A stretch of DNA of 64,000 nucleotides from Mesorhabditis belari (Eukaryota > Nematoda > Chromadorea > Rhabditida > Rhabditidae), in the NCBI GenBank assembly GCA_958450365.1, contig CAUEEP010000023.1, positions 62,001 through 126,000 of the forward strand, written 5' to 3'. A model generated the notes under the pieces. The model was given only the letters and a program-made list of their open reading frames with translations. It searched no databases and was not told the DNA's origin. Shown here piece after piece: positions 23,541-34,411 of this stretch (the stretch's first letter is position 1; each line of letters begins with the position of its first letter). Both the position numbers and the translations under genes were made by a program.

Positions 23541-24075
23541 AGAAGGTTTTTTAAGTATTTGATGTCTGATGGTAAATTTGAAACTCGATTTGCTTATATT
23601 GTTATTATTTTGTTAAATTTAGGCCAGCCGAGGAAGGATAAAGACTACGACTGCGTCTTAATGGATGGGAAAACGCGTTTGTGGTATGCTAATCTTTGTG
23701 ATGTTTATAATGCATGATTAAAACCTTCCAGAAATTCTCTCGTCCAAAAACTTTGACGAGAGTAGTCCTCCCATTTTCTTTGGAGAGGCAAAAATTGAAG
23801 AATTTATGAAATTGCTTGAGGAATATTTAAAGGGGTACTCCGGCTCAAGGAAAGTCAGTGTTAAATTGGGCGCTTTTTTTCACGTCTTCTTAAATCTGAT
23901 TTTCAACTTTTAAAAATTATTCTTTAAGAATGTAATGTTTTCTATTAAAAAAAAATATATTTAGGATTGCTGTTAAATTCGATAAAATGCGTGCAAAAGA
24001 AAAGAACGCAAAGGCTAAGATGCAATTGAATGGAACCTTTATATACTTTTTGCCCAAATATCCACGTTTTAGGGA
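23490..24075 (+). repeat. Direct duplicate of parts of 38552-39850
   Basis: 'AAGACTACGACTGCGTCTTA' at 23640 and 38700, 'TTAAAGGGGTACTCCGGCTC' at 23827 and 39347, and 'ATATCCACGTTTTAGGGAGG' at 24057 and 39828 lie in the same order and orientation. The downstream copy has an extra segment (38783-39230) that carries the promoter and first exon. Confidence 0.8.
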
Positions 24076-24578
24076 GGGGCGGGAAGCAAAAAACCGCATT
24101 TTTGTTCATTTCTCAATTGGAAACCTTGTTTTTCATGTAGGAAATAATTGTAGAGGAGACTAAAACGCATCGAACAATATATAAATGAACGCGACTCTTG
24201 AAAGTCAACTTTTAGGCCATACCCCTTTAAAGAATCACCCAGTTTTTTAGATCAAATTTGCACATAACCAAAAAATTTTAGGAGTTCAATCACTTGAAAA
24301 GTCCGTCAAAGGCAGAATTGGCAGAATTGGTCAAGGAATATTTGAAAAATCACTCTAGCACAAAAATCATGATTTTTTTTCGGAAACCAATTGGAGAAGG
24401 TGTCTGTATTTGCACTGGAAATAAACTAAAAGAAGTGTTTAAAAGATTTGTCGAGGAGTATTTAAAGAAGCACGGTTTGTTCTTTTGGATGAGAAAAAAC
24501 TTGGAAAACCAAACTGTCAAATTTCGAAAATCAAGGAACCCGTCATCACAGGAGAGTGATTTGGAGATAAATGAGTGA
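23735..24578 (+). CDS. EYLK-repeat protein, copy lacking the first exon
   Basis: The exon around 23770-23875 encodes 'IEEFMKLLEEYLKGYSGSRK'. After a TTTTTAG acceptor at about 24282 the last exon encodes 'SPSKAELAELVKEYLKNHSS', then 'LKEVFKRFVEEYLKKHGLFF', and ends at 24578. The motif (L/F)(V/L)(K/E)EYLK-x-(H/Y) occurs three times, suggesting tandem helical units. No known family recognised. The signal-peptide exon and TATA box seen in the copy at 38930-39483 are missing here, and the frame between the two exons was not resolved, so this is a 5'-truncated copy. Confidence 0.45.
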
Positions 24579-24599
24579 AAATGAATGTTTTGTAGACAA

Positions 24600-24878
24600 G
24601 CAAACACTCACAGTTTAGCACAATTTTTTGTTTATAAAATTTTGAAACAATGAATAGCGCTACATTTCTATTTGTTCAAGTTTTAGAAATAAAAGAGAGA
24701 ATTGGCTAATTCGTTGTCGTTCTCGTCGTTTTTGTCGTTGTTTTCTCCCCTTCTCGAGGCCAGAGATAGTGGAGAACGAGAATGCTGTAAATGAGTCACT
24801 ATTGCCTAAAATGTTTTTCGACTCTCAATAAATCGAGTTTCCCAACCGTTCTGGCCAATCTTTTATCTCCGTCTGTTT
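24600..24878. other. Short convergent spacer
   Basis: 3' ends of the EYLK gene (plus) and the membrane gene (minus) meet here. It includes a TC/GTT-rich run near 24715-24745. Nothing else seen. Confidence 0.4.
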
Positions 24879-25760
24879 TCATTGAAGAGGTGTTTTCTGA
24901 AAAAGAGTTTATGTTATTCCCTTTTTTTCTTTTTCTAGTTTATTCCTAGGGAAATATGAAAAAAATATTGCTTTTTTGCAAAAGTCGACCTACCAGAGCT
25001 TTGATTTTCAGATAAACAGCCGAATCAAAAGTTGTATTTAAGAGAGAGATAAAGAGAAAGAAAGATTCTAAATAGTCGATCCAACGACGAAAGAAGGGAG
25101 ATGATCCCCAAGGTGGTAGAAGGATTATGAATGGAGGATAGAAATATGAGCCACTAATATAGGGAACGGGCAGACCGGGAGAGTATTCGAGTTTCTCTGA
25201 AAACGATTCCTAGTCACGGTGTCTCTTGTACCACTTACGGATTCGAATGAAGTGACAAAAAGCAACAATTACTAAGAAAAAAGTGATTGGTAACGAGTAA
25301 TTGATGTATCTTTTGGAGGCTGTGTAATAGCGGCCATCGAAGAAGACGGCAAAGATGCTGAAATGGGATAGAAAATCAAACAAAATGCTGATGATGGCTG
25401 CTTGTCTTTCGCTCTTTTCAATTTCAATTTCAATTTCAATACGCTGAGAGAGAATAAATCAAAGTATAAACCAAAAATGAACCTAAAACTGATTCTAACT
25501 CAGCTTTGGCTTGTTTTCATTGTTTGGTTTCGATTGATAGAGAAAAATCAAGGTGATTCATACCGATTTGCAGACAAACATCCTTCAACCATAATCATCC
25601 ATCGAAGAAAGATCTCATAAGTGGTTGTGTAGCCAAAATTGAGAAGATTTGGAGTTGAAATGTTGAGAGTTCTGTTGTCCGGCAGTCGATAACCTTGCGT
25701 TGAATCGTAGAAACGAGTTGAAGAATATGATGAGAAAAGTCGTCTAAACGTTGTGTTCAT
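24879..25760 (-). CDS. Small multi-pass membrane protein, chemoreceptor-like
   Basis: Four exons in compatible phase: 25564-25760 (ATG at 25758-25760), 25239-25357, 24994 to about 25195, and 24879-24896. Junctions are AATCG|GTATGA, CATTTCAG, ATCC|GTAAGTGG, GTTTTCAG, CTG|GTAGGT and TTTTTCAG. The product of about 185 residues has 'YEIFLRWMIMVEGCLSANRI', 'YSLPITFFLVIVAFCHFIRI' and 'WIDYLESFFLFISLLNTTF' as membrane segments. The 'CLSANRIFAVFF' stretch after a helix recalls the E-R-x-x-A-T region of nematode serpentine receptors, but fewer than seven helices are present. Inferred: a short or partial chemoreceptor-type gene. An alternative frame upstream of 25760 (25764-25979, also hydrophobic) could add N-terminal helices. 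Confidence 0.5.
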
Positions 25761-26151
25761 AGCTCATGATTTGTTTTTTAAGCTCACCGTTGACATGATC
25801 ATCGTTACGGTTAACATTTCCATTTTTTGGTAGAGAAAGAAAAGAAACAAGCAAAATAAGATACGGTCAATGGTAGATAATTCGTAAAAAGCTCCTTTTC
25901 TTAGATTTTTCTTTGAAAATTGCCGCTTTGAGGCCAAACTCGAGAAATTACAAGTTCTTTCTAGCGCCGTGTACCTCAAAAATCACAAAAACTTACCGAT
26001 AATTAGATCTTTTGAGTCATTTTTTCAGATTTTTGATTCTCCAGGAGCTTGTAATTTGGCTTTGAAACAGCGTTTTGTAAAACGTAGCCAACAAGTTGTA
26101 AACAGTTTAAGAAGTAAACACAAATAAAGCTTCAGTCGGAGCCATTTTTAC

Positions 26152-28430
26152 ATGCTATTTGTATACCAAAGATGGCTGTATCGAAACGATGAACGGCTCA
26201 AGCCGTATTTGGTGGCTAAACAAGCAAAAGCCACTCGTCTCAATGATTTCTATACTCCAATCGTTTTTCAAATACTTCTTCCAGTGAATAATCTTTATAA
26301 GCATTCAATATTCAAATTTCAGGCAGCTATCATCGAATTGATTGCAGGGATTTTATGCATATTGGGAGTTCTACAGTGCGTTTCAAATCCTTAAACGCAC
26401 CCTCTAAAATAGCGGATTTTGCATTTTGACCACCGCTACAACTATTAATCTTTTTCTATTAGAAAGAGCATGTCTTAAAACCTAAATAACACGAAAAAGA
26501 AGCATACTGTAAAAAGTAAAAATTTTCAAAATAGAAACTTTTTGCTAAATCGACCGTTTCAAATTCTTAAACGCACCTGCCTTTGCTGTTATTATTTGAA
26601 ATTTTTCGTTTTGTTGTGCATATCTTTTTATTAAATTTATAATTTTTGTTAATTTCCAGGTAAATGGCACACGGAAAGCTGCTCACGGATTATGATAAAG
26701 GGCAGATTGATGCCCGTTTGAGGATTGGCGACTGAATAAGGAAAATCGCAAAAAATTTTGGCCGATCCGACTCTGCCGTGCGAAATTATAGAAAGTTCGA
26801 GTTCGTTTCTGCACCAAAGAAGAAGCCAGGACCGAAACCAAGCTTACGCCGCGAGCTAGACGCCATATTGTGAACAAAATCCACGGAAAAAACGATCAAT
26901 GAAGTGAAAACAGACTGAAAATCGACGCTTCGAAGTCGACAATTTGGCGAGTCGTCACGGAAAATCCACATATCGATCGACAATTATTGAACATGCAGCC
27001 GGTCGTGAAGCTTTTGCACAAGAAAGCCCGATTGGAGTTCGCCAAGGCTCATATGAATCAGGATTGATCTATGGTTAGAAAGCCGCTTATGTTTTATTAT
27101 TTTTTTAGCGTTTAGGTGATCTTTTCCGATGAGAAGAAATGAAATTGGGATGGTCCCAATGGCGTCGACTACTATTGGAAGGATCTTCGACGTGATCCGA
27201 TGGTGTTTGGAACTCAAAACTTTGACGGTGGTTTTGTGATGGTTTGGGCCGCCTTTTGTGCTGATGGAACGGTCGCTCTGAAGATGGTTTCGAATCGGAT
27301 GACTAGATAGATATCTTGTACAATTGCTTGTTGCCGTTTTTGCTCCTAAATCCAACCGTTCCGGACTTGTTTCAATACGACAACGCGTCAATTCATCGAG
27401 CCGGAGACACCCTGAACTGGCTGAACAGCAACAACATTGCAACTTTGGACTGGCCCGCTCAGTCTCCTGACCTCAATCCGATCGAAAATTTATGGGAAAT
27501 ACTTGTCCAAGCTGTCTACAAGAATCATCGTCAGTTTCAAGACGTTTCTACACTTAAAGCAGCACTTTTTTCGGCCTGGAGCGATCTCGACGTCTCTGCT
27601 CTTCAAAACCTCATCAATTCAATGCCAGACCGCATTTTTCAAGTAATTAATCGTTCTGGTGCGTGTACAGATTATTAGTTTTGATTTTTAACCTTTGATT
27701 TTTAATTTGTGTCGATAAATAAAAATATTTTCATAGTGCGTTTAAGAATTTGAAACGGTCGATTTAGCAAAAAGTTTCTATTTTGAAAATTTTTACTTTT
27801 TACAGTATGCTTCTTTTTCGTGTTATTTAGGTTTTAAGACATGCTCTTTCTAATAGAAAAAGATTAATAGTTGTAGCGGTGGTCAAAATGCAAAATCCGC
27901 TATTTTAGAGGGTGCGTTTAAGAATTTGAAACGCACTGTATTGAATAGAAAGCACTTATCAAAAACCCTTACGTTACTCATCCTAATCGAGGCGTTCGTC
28001 TTTATTTTTGAGAGTTTCGTCTTTGGATATCAGCTTGTTTGCAATGAAAAGTGAGTTTTTAAGGGATTTAAACCAAAAAATGAATCTTCAGTTGGTTCTG
28101 TCACGAATCGATCATTTCAATGTCAATCAATCAATGGATGTCAATCAATCAATGGATTTTCTTCTCTTCATCACATCAGTGACAATGATTCCATCAATTT
28201 ATTTCAAACTTATCAATAGATATGATAAGCCTTGTGAGTTCTTTTTCTTCTTTGCAATCAACTCCTTCAGTTGGTATGAAAGTGAAGCTCTTCATTGGCT
28301 ACTCTTATTATCCGAATGTTTATTATGAATCAACGCAAGAGAAACTTCAAGAAATCTTCAAAACTTCAAAAAATCAACGCAAGAAAGACTCGACGAGGAT
28401 TACCAGGATGCGATCCCGCTGTATGAGGTG
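26152..28430 (+). CDS. Multi-pass membrane protein split by a Tc1-like insertion
   Basis: Coding starts near 26152 ('YRNDERLKPYLVAKQAKATR'). An intron runs from about 26283 to 26321 and is followed by 'AAIIELIAGILCILGVL', where a 1565-base transposon sits at a TA within the Leu codon. Beyond it the same frame continues 27941-28050 with 'TLLILIEAFVFIFESFVFGY' to a GTGAGT donor. A further exon from about 28096 has 'FLLFITSVTMIPSIYFKLIN' and one from about 28270 has 'GMKVKLFIGYSYYPNVYYES', ending in an acidic tail 'DYQDAIPLYE' before GTGAG at 28433. That tail is homologous to the last exon of gene 1. Four hydrophobic segments; family not recognised. The insertion presumably inactivates it. Confidence 0.55.
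26374..27938 (+). mobile_element. Tc1-like element with IR/DR termini, transposase decayed
   Basis: TA target copies are at 26372-26373 and 27939-27940. The inverted termini are about 205 bases long (26374-26578 and 27735-27938). Each contains 'TTTCAAATTCTTAAACGCAC' twice, at the outer and inner edge, the IR/DR design known from Sleeping Beauty-type elements. The transposase starts near 26664 ('MAHGKLLTDYDKGQIDARLR') with many stops. Its C-terminal part is open at 27316-27678 ('FQYDNASIHRA', 'WPAQSPDLNPIENLW'), giving a DD34E-type catalytic end. Confidence 0.92.
28121..28156 (+). repeat. Tandem 18-base in-frame duplication
   Basis: 'GTCAATCAATCAATGGAT' occurs twice in a row, adding a second copy of six residues (VNQSMD) just before the hydrophobic segment of the membrane protein. 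Confidence 0.85.
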
Positions 28431-29016
28431 AGATCAAGAATCAACTGTTTTGGCTTATAATGCAACGGTCTCGACTCGACCATTCAGAATCAATACGAAA
28501 CTCAATACATCTTGTTTTACGGTGAGCACGATACCCTAACGATTAGCCTCAATGTTGGTCAAATAATCCTCAACGCATCGTGCAATTTTTCAGCAACTTT
28601 TTTCATACTCACATCTCCATTGATTAATTTCTATTATTTTGGTATTTATTGCCTATGAAAAGATCTACACATTTGTATTAAAACCATAAGAATTGACTAA
28701 CGGAGACGTGAGTTAGGCCAAGTTGCTAAAGTACTTTAATTGCGGCTGAATCAATTGGAATTTTTGGCTAAACTTGAGCGTTTCTAGAAAAAGCATTAAT
28801 CGATGATTGAAACATGGCTTAATTCCCTAACCATCAGGTGGACATCACATGCAATTGGCCTTTCACCTATTCGGTTTTTGCCGGATCCGATCCGGGTCTG
28901 CGATGGCGAGAGTCTCTCGACTTTTCTCTCGATCAGTCAGTTCTCAAAAATAGCTTTTCCAAAGATCTTCAGGGCGACAATCTATTCAACATCCACCGTT
29001 GTCACTCTTCTCGGCA

Positions 29017-32000
29017 ATGACTACTGTACTTTTACGGCTCTTATTAGTCTGTGAATTGGCTTTTCGATTGTTTTTCTTGATTTCAGTGCCAGAATACCTG
29101 GAAGCGCTCCTCAATTATCTTCCAACTTATCTTACATCATACAGTTATCCATGGCCTTTCGATAATCCAACCGATTACCCACGATGTCAACGGGCTCGAG
29201 CCGATTTCTCGCCGATAATTGTGGGGATTTTAAACAAACAGGGTCTTTTGATCTAGATGTCTATAGGAGCACGTAGTTGACCCCTTTATACTCAACTATT
29301 CCGTAGATTGACTGAGTCTATAAAATTTTATTTAATATTGAAAAGAACTTGTGAAAAAGTTGTGAATAAAAGAGACGCGACACGTGTTTTACCGTTATGC
29401 TCCTATAGACATGCAGCCGAAAATTTCCAGGTTTACTCTGTCATTCTGCGGAATAGTTGAGCATAAAGGGTTTTCCATTATACTCCTATAGACGTCTAGA
29501 CCAAAAATACCATTCCCACGATTGTAGAGGTGTGAATTTTAGTCAAAAACCGAGCGCCGCATCGCCATTGATGTGATCAAATTGGAAAACGGTACTCTCA
29601 AACTGTTTTATGGTACAAATCCATCAAACGAAAAGGGATATTGCACGAATCCGAAAACCGAATCAAAAAGAATCGAGTTTGTGGCAGAGATTAGCAAAAA
29701 TGAGATCATTTCAGTCTGGTCGATCAACAAAAAGTCGCCGTTTCAGCGGAATGCTTTCATGTGAGATCGTTTAAAAAGCAACAATTGGATTGGAAAATAT
29801 TGTAGCTCGAGTTTTGTCCCCTTCAAAATGGCACAAAAGATCGATTTGGTTTTGTGGTGAAGGCGAGTCGAGTGCCGGTCGATCCGAAACTCGTCAAATG
29901 CAAGCTGACCCACACGTTGAGCACCGAGAACCCACAAGTTCTCCTCAACGTCGAAAATATCTTCACCCAAGAGGGTTCGTTTATTTCTTCGTCTTTTGGT
30001 ACTTGTGTTCTAGTGGGCTAAGGCCTAGACTTAGGCTTCGGCTTAGTTAAAGTTAAATTAACATTTAACTTCTTGCAAATAGGACCAGATGACTGTCATT
30101 GTGATAGTTCTTAAAGAAAATTCAGCGATTTTTCCTGAAAATGTGTTAACTTGATGATCGTCTTTAAAATGTAAGCAGAGACGCTTCCAATGCAAATTTT
30201 GTGCCCACCAAATGTCCAAACACTTTTTTGAAATCATATTTTAAAAGTGACTGGTACGAAGCCAATTTGTGTGGAGAGGAAATGTGGAAATGCTTCGAGT
30301 TGTCCGATCATCATTGATATTTCGATTGCTTGTTACATTGAGGATAAGGTGTCAGAAAAGTGCCACTCTTATTTGTTTTTCTCTTTTTCTAGAACCGTTG
30401 CATCAACTCATCCCCATACACAATCAACGGTGAACGTCCAAAAATCAAAGATTGGGAGATTTGGTGACACTTCTTTGTCTTTATTTGACTCTTACTTTCA
30501 GGTACACATCTCGACGTGAATTTTTCCTGCTACAGACTCGTCTCATCAAAGAAAGTCGCGTCCATTTGAGTTCGGATGCCGATTTGTTGCTCACTTTCTA
30601 TGGGGGCTACTCATTTCGATTGCCCAACACAACGCTCGGTTTGTTTACTCAAAAGCGTTTACAGAGAAGAATTTTTGTCCTCCATTCTAAAAGGCACTAC
30701 TACCGTAACCCGCGCGATTTTAGTGATAAATTTAGTGAGAAAATCTAGTGATATGGCCAATTTGAACAGGATCAAAGTTACAAAAAACTACGAAATTTCG
30801 GTTCTGATCGGATTGGACCGAATGCTCATGTCTAGTGATTTCGCCTTCCTTTCAGATGAGGCGAATTTCTTCTTCTTCCCCGTCAACGATTTCCTTCACA
30901 TGCGTGAATTCGGCTTTAGATTCGCCGAGTCGCCACGCGGGACGTGGTTTTCGATGGTTTTAGTATTCGAGGATAGCCTGCAACTGAGAAAATTTCGCGG
31001 AGTAAGCAGATTTAACGTTTAGTTCCTCTGGAGAACGCTGGAGATTTGACAGAGAAAGCCAAGCTATGGTCTTAAGTTATTCATTGCTTTCCACGATATG
31101 CAAGTAGTGTTAACAAAACATTGAACGATGATCATAAAGAATATTGGAGCAATGACCTCCCGTTTACTGCAGACATTTTCTGGTTTTCAACAAAAACCCA
31201 CAAAAACTGTCTTTTAGGATCACGGGAATCGCTCGTGCGAGTATCAAATAGTGAACGGGCCACCCAGTAACTTCCTTGGCCATCCCGAGCTTCTATTGAA
31301 CACGTATCGGTAAGTTTTGCAATTTTTCGACTAACGCACAGCGGCGCGAAAAATTTTTCTGGTCAAAATTCAAGTTTGACATACCAATCGACGTAAAAAA
31401 TTGCGCTGATTTCGAATCTGAAACTTTTTTAAAAATCGGTTCTACAGTTTTTCTTAAAAATGAGATTTACCCAAAAATCCCATTATGGGTTTTCTAAAAA
31501 GCACTCGAAAACACGCATTTTAGGAGGGATCAAAAATCCCCGGCGAATTTTTAAAGGTATTTTCTTTCTGGTCATTTTAAGACCAAAAACGTCAAAAACC
31601 ATTGATTTTGAGGTCAGATAAATCGTTTTTAAAATCGCAATGGACAACCAACCTACCGTAACCCGCGCACAATAGCTTAAGGGTCGAATTCTAAAATGCA
31701 ATCAATTCAAAATTTGCGTTTGAATTTTTTTCAACTTTTATATGGCTTTTTTTTCAAGAGTTTTGTCCATTTTACTATTTTAGATTGATTCTTTTTTGAT
31801 ATTTCGCATTACCGCTCTTTTTGAAGCAAAATAGATGCCTGGGCTCAACGTCTGAAAAAGGACTTGAAAGCTTACCTTCAATGTATGAGCAGTTATGCCG
31901 AAGAATTAAACGAAGTAATGAAAACGTTTAAAAAAATTCAAACGCAAATTTTGAATTGATTGCATTTTAGAATTCGACCCTTAAGCTATTGTGCGCGGGT

Positions 32001-33586
32001 TACGGTAGGTTGTCCATTGCGATTTTAAAAACGATTTATCTGACCTCAAAATCAATGGTTTTTGACGTTTTTGGTCTTAAAATGACCAGAAAGAAAATAC
32101 CTTTAAAAATTCGCCGGGGATTTTTGATCCCTCCTAAAATGCGTGTTTTCGAGTGCTTTTTAGAAAACCCATAATGGGATTTTTGGGTAAATCTCATTTT
32201 TAAGAAAAACTGTAGAACCGATTTTTAAAAAAGTTTCAGATTCGAAATCAGCGCAATTTTTTACGTCGATTGGTATGTCAAACTTGAATTTTGACCAGAA
32301 AAATATTTTTTGCCTTATTTCGCGCCGTTGTGTAACGTCTCAAACAGTGTTCTCCTCAAAAGACAGCTAATTGCTAGAACAACAGTAATCAAACAATTAG
32401 TTTTAATTCAAGCGCTGGCTGACTGAGTATTGTGATTCCTCATCAATTGATACTAAAATTGAGCTGTTTGAATCATTGAGAATCAGATGAAGAGGTTTTT
32501 AGCGGATTTGGAAAAGAGCGCCCAAATTTCAATGAGTCTTTAGTGATACCGATGTCTTTCAAGAGCAATCTCTCACATCTCCATCCTACAGTATCTACAT
32601 ACCACCTGGATGTGCTCCAAGTATCGCTTTCAGCACATATTCCTGTAAATTTTGACAGTACCTTGCTTGTTTCATATCTTTCTTGTACAGTAGGCGACCA
32701 TCTGATGCTGAGACTTCCTAATTGTGGTGGGACGGTGTTTTTCGCGGCTCTCGACGATCAAGCGAGTTACCCGTTGAAGCAAATAGACGCTGCCTATTTT
32801 TGCGGCCAAGTCTATTCTTTTTTATCTTATTTTTCTTTACCTGTAGACATTTGCACTTAACTGAGTCCCCGCCCAGATTCGGATCGAAGTCGGAAAATCT
32901 GTGCCGGTTCGATTTGGTAGCAAACTTTACAAGGCATCTGGTAGCAAGATTGTGTGAAAGCCATCAAACTTTTTGTATTAAATTTCTCTTGTTATGGTAG
33001 CAAACAGATGAAACTTGATAACAAAAGCTGCAACGAGTGCACATGGCTTAATCACAATGCACCCACTGAGTGCTCAACAAACGTCATGTTGTTTTTCCTC
33101 TTCGATTAAAAGGGAACATATTCTGTTTGTTTTCAGATCTTCTCCCCGTCAACATATCGTTTCAAACAAACTCTATTGGATTCGGTCTAATCTCGGTTAA
33201 ATATTTGAAGAATGTCGGCGACGATTGGATAGATAGCGAGTTAGCTTCTTTAAAATAAGAACTTATTTTTTGAATTTGATTCAATTCTCTTTTAGCGTCA
33301 ACACGACACTTTCGAATGTGCGAGCGGTTCAGGTAAAAGGGAAAACAGTGAAAAAATTGATTGTGAAATACTTCAGCTTCAATGTTACATTGTGTCCAAA
33401 TGGGAGAAATACAAGAAATGCTTCGTGAAGATTCATTTTGTTCGTTCTTTCGACAATGGATTCGACGATCGATCACCGGTAACCCAAAATCCATCAAATC
33501 AAGCTGAGAGCTGCGCCAATCCCATCTCTTTTTTTACATTTACTCTTTCACTAGACATCTTTTTCTTTCTCAACACTAGCCGGTAG
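29017..33586 (+). CDS. Gene 2, copy B: secreted CUB-like protein
   Basis: Same exon order as copy A. Signal peptide 'MTTVLLRLLLVCELAFRLFF' from 29017, 'YLTSYSYPWPFDNPTDYPRC' near 29140, 'KLENGTLKLFYGTNPSNEKG' near 29580, 'GFVVKASRVPVDPKLVKCKL' near 29850, 'SVNGE'-type cysteine exon near 30395-30455 and 'SCEYQIVNGPPSNFLGHPEL' near 31235. The exon at about 32543-32801 contains 'NCGGTVFFAALDDQ', and the end near 33586 is the hydrophobic tail 'SFFTFTLSLDIFFFLNTS'. The exon after 'GLFT' reads on into a stop near 30748 rather than the palindrome of copies A and D. The foldback element lies in the intron after 'LLNTYR'. The start region lacks the stops found in copy D, so this copy may be functional. 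Confidence 0.55.
31337..32333. mobile_element. Foldback transposon with ~390-base arms and a coding-like centre
   Basis: The arms 31337-31725 and 31940-32333 are near-perfect reverse complements, starting CACAGCGGCGCGAAA and ending with its complement, flanked by TAACG. Copies A, C and D have an uninterrupted site. The centre holds a short open frame on the plus strand near 31832-31960 ('DAWAQRLKKDLKAYLQCMSS', 'YAEELNEVMKTFKKIQ') with no family match known to me. Confidence 0.9.
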
Positions 33587-33914
33587 CTTTTTTAAATTTT
33601 TCAACTTAAAACGTTTGATCGTTTGTAGGCTGTAAGCTTCATATTTCGTTATTGATAACATGTCGCTTTCTTTCCCATTTTGTTTAACTTTTATAGGTAC
33701 GTGACTACTGTGATACCCATTCATGAAATTAGTTAATCTGCCTTTGCAAACTACACAGTTGAAATAAGTAACTTGTTTGAGTGATGAGAATAAACACTTT
33801 TTGCAAACGATTGGAAATTTATGAAAAAACTCTCAAACAAAAACGTTTTCTAAAACTAAGTTCAACTTTTTGCTCATTTTCCTGTCTTGATCACAAAGTT
33901 TTTATATTCTTCTA

Positions 33915-34400
33915 CAGTTTTACAAAAAATGAGTGCGTCAAAACAATTTTTGTACATCACAAAATACCCTTCGGTTCTCAAAATCAACTCGTCACTGTTT
34001 TATCAAAAAATTTAATCTTTTCCCCTCACAATTCCGAAAAGATTTATTTTTGCGTGATTTGAAAGGCCTTCAAACAGACTTAGTCAAAATCGCAAAGGAT
34101 CGGACTTGCGGTCTGAACAGTTTCTTTTACATGAAATTTTGCGAATCCCTCTAGGTGCTTTATATGTGAATGTATTCTAAAAAGCATTATGCTAGGAAAT
34201 TATTCTATTGCTCAATAAAATTCATTTCTTGAACTTTCCCCTGTCGACAAGAAATTAATGCAAAACATCCACGAAATTGTCGCTCAATTATCGATTTGAT
34301 AAAAATCTGCTCAGTTAATGGCGATTTCCCTTTGCAATTTCTTTAAATTTTATGTCATTTATTTGTTGATGATTTTCTTTTTTATTCAAATCCCAAAGCT
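33915..34400. other. Unassigned stretch with short frames
   Basis: Just beyond copy B, plus-strand frames read 'MSASKQFLYITKYPSVLKIN' near 33930 and, shifted, 'GLQTDLVKIAKDRTCGLNSF' near 34070, ending at 34154. They could be one frame-broken short gene. The rest is AT-rich and shows nothing. Confidence 0.3.
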
Positions 34401-34411
34401 TCATTTCAGAA

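Larger units (their letters stand above)
28400..33915 (+). repeat. Copy B: direct duplicate of 16385-22690
   Basis: The sequence follows copy A in the same orientation from the last gene 1 exon end through all of gene 2 and into the 3' spacer, with scattered substitutions. It lacks the maT element and carries a private 1-kb foldback element at 31337-32333. It diverges after the 'TTTTTATATTCTTCTACAG' shared near 33905. Confidence 0.85.

Noticed and set aside
31483..32174. Two identical 61-72-residue frames as genes
   Set aside because: They are mirror images within the arms of the foldback element and have no other support.
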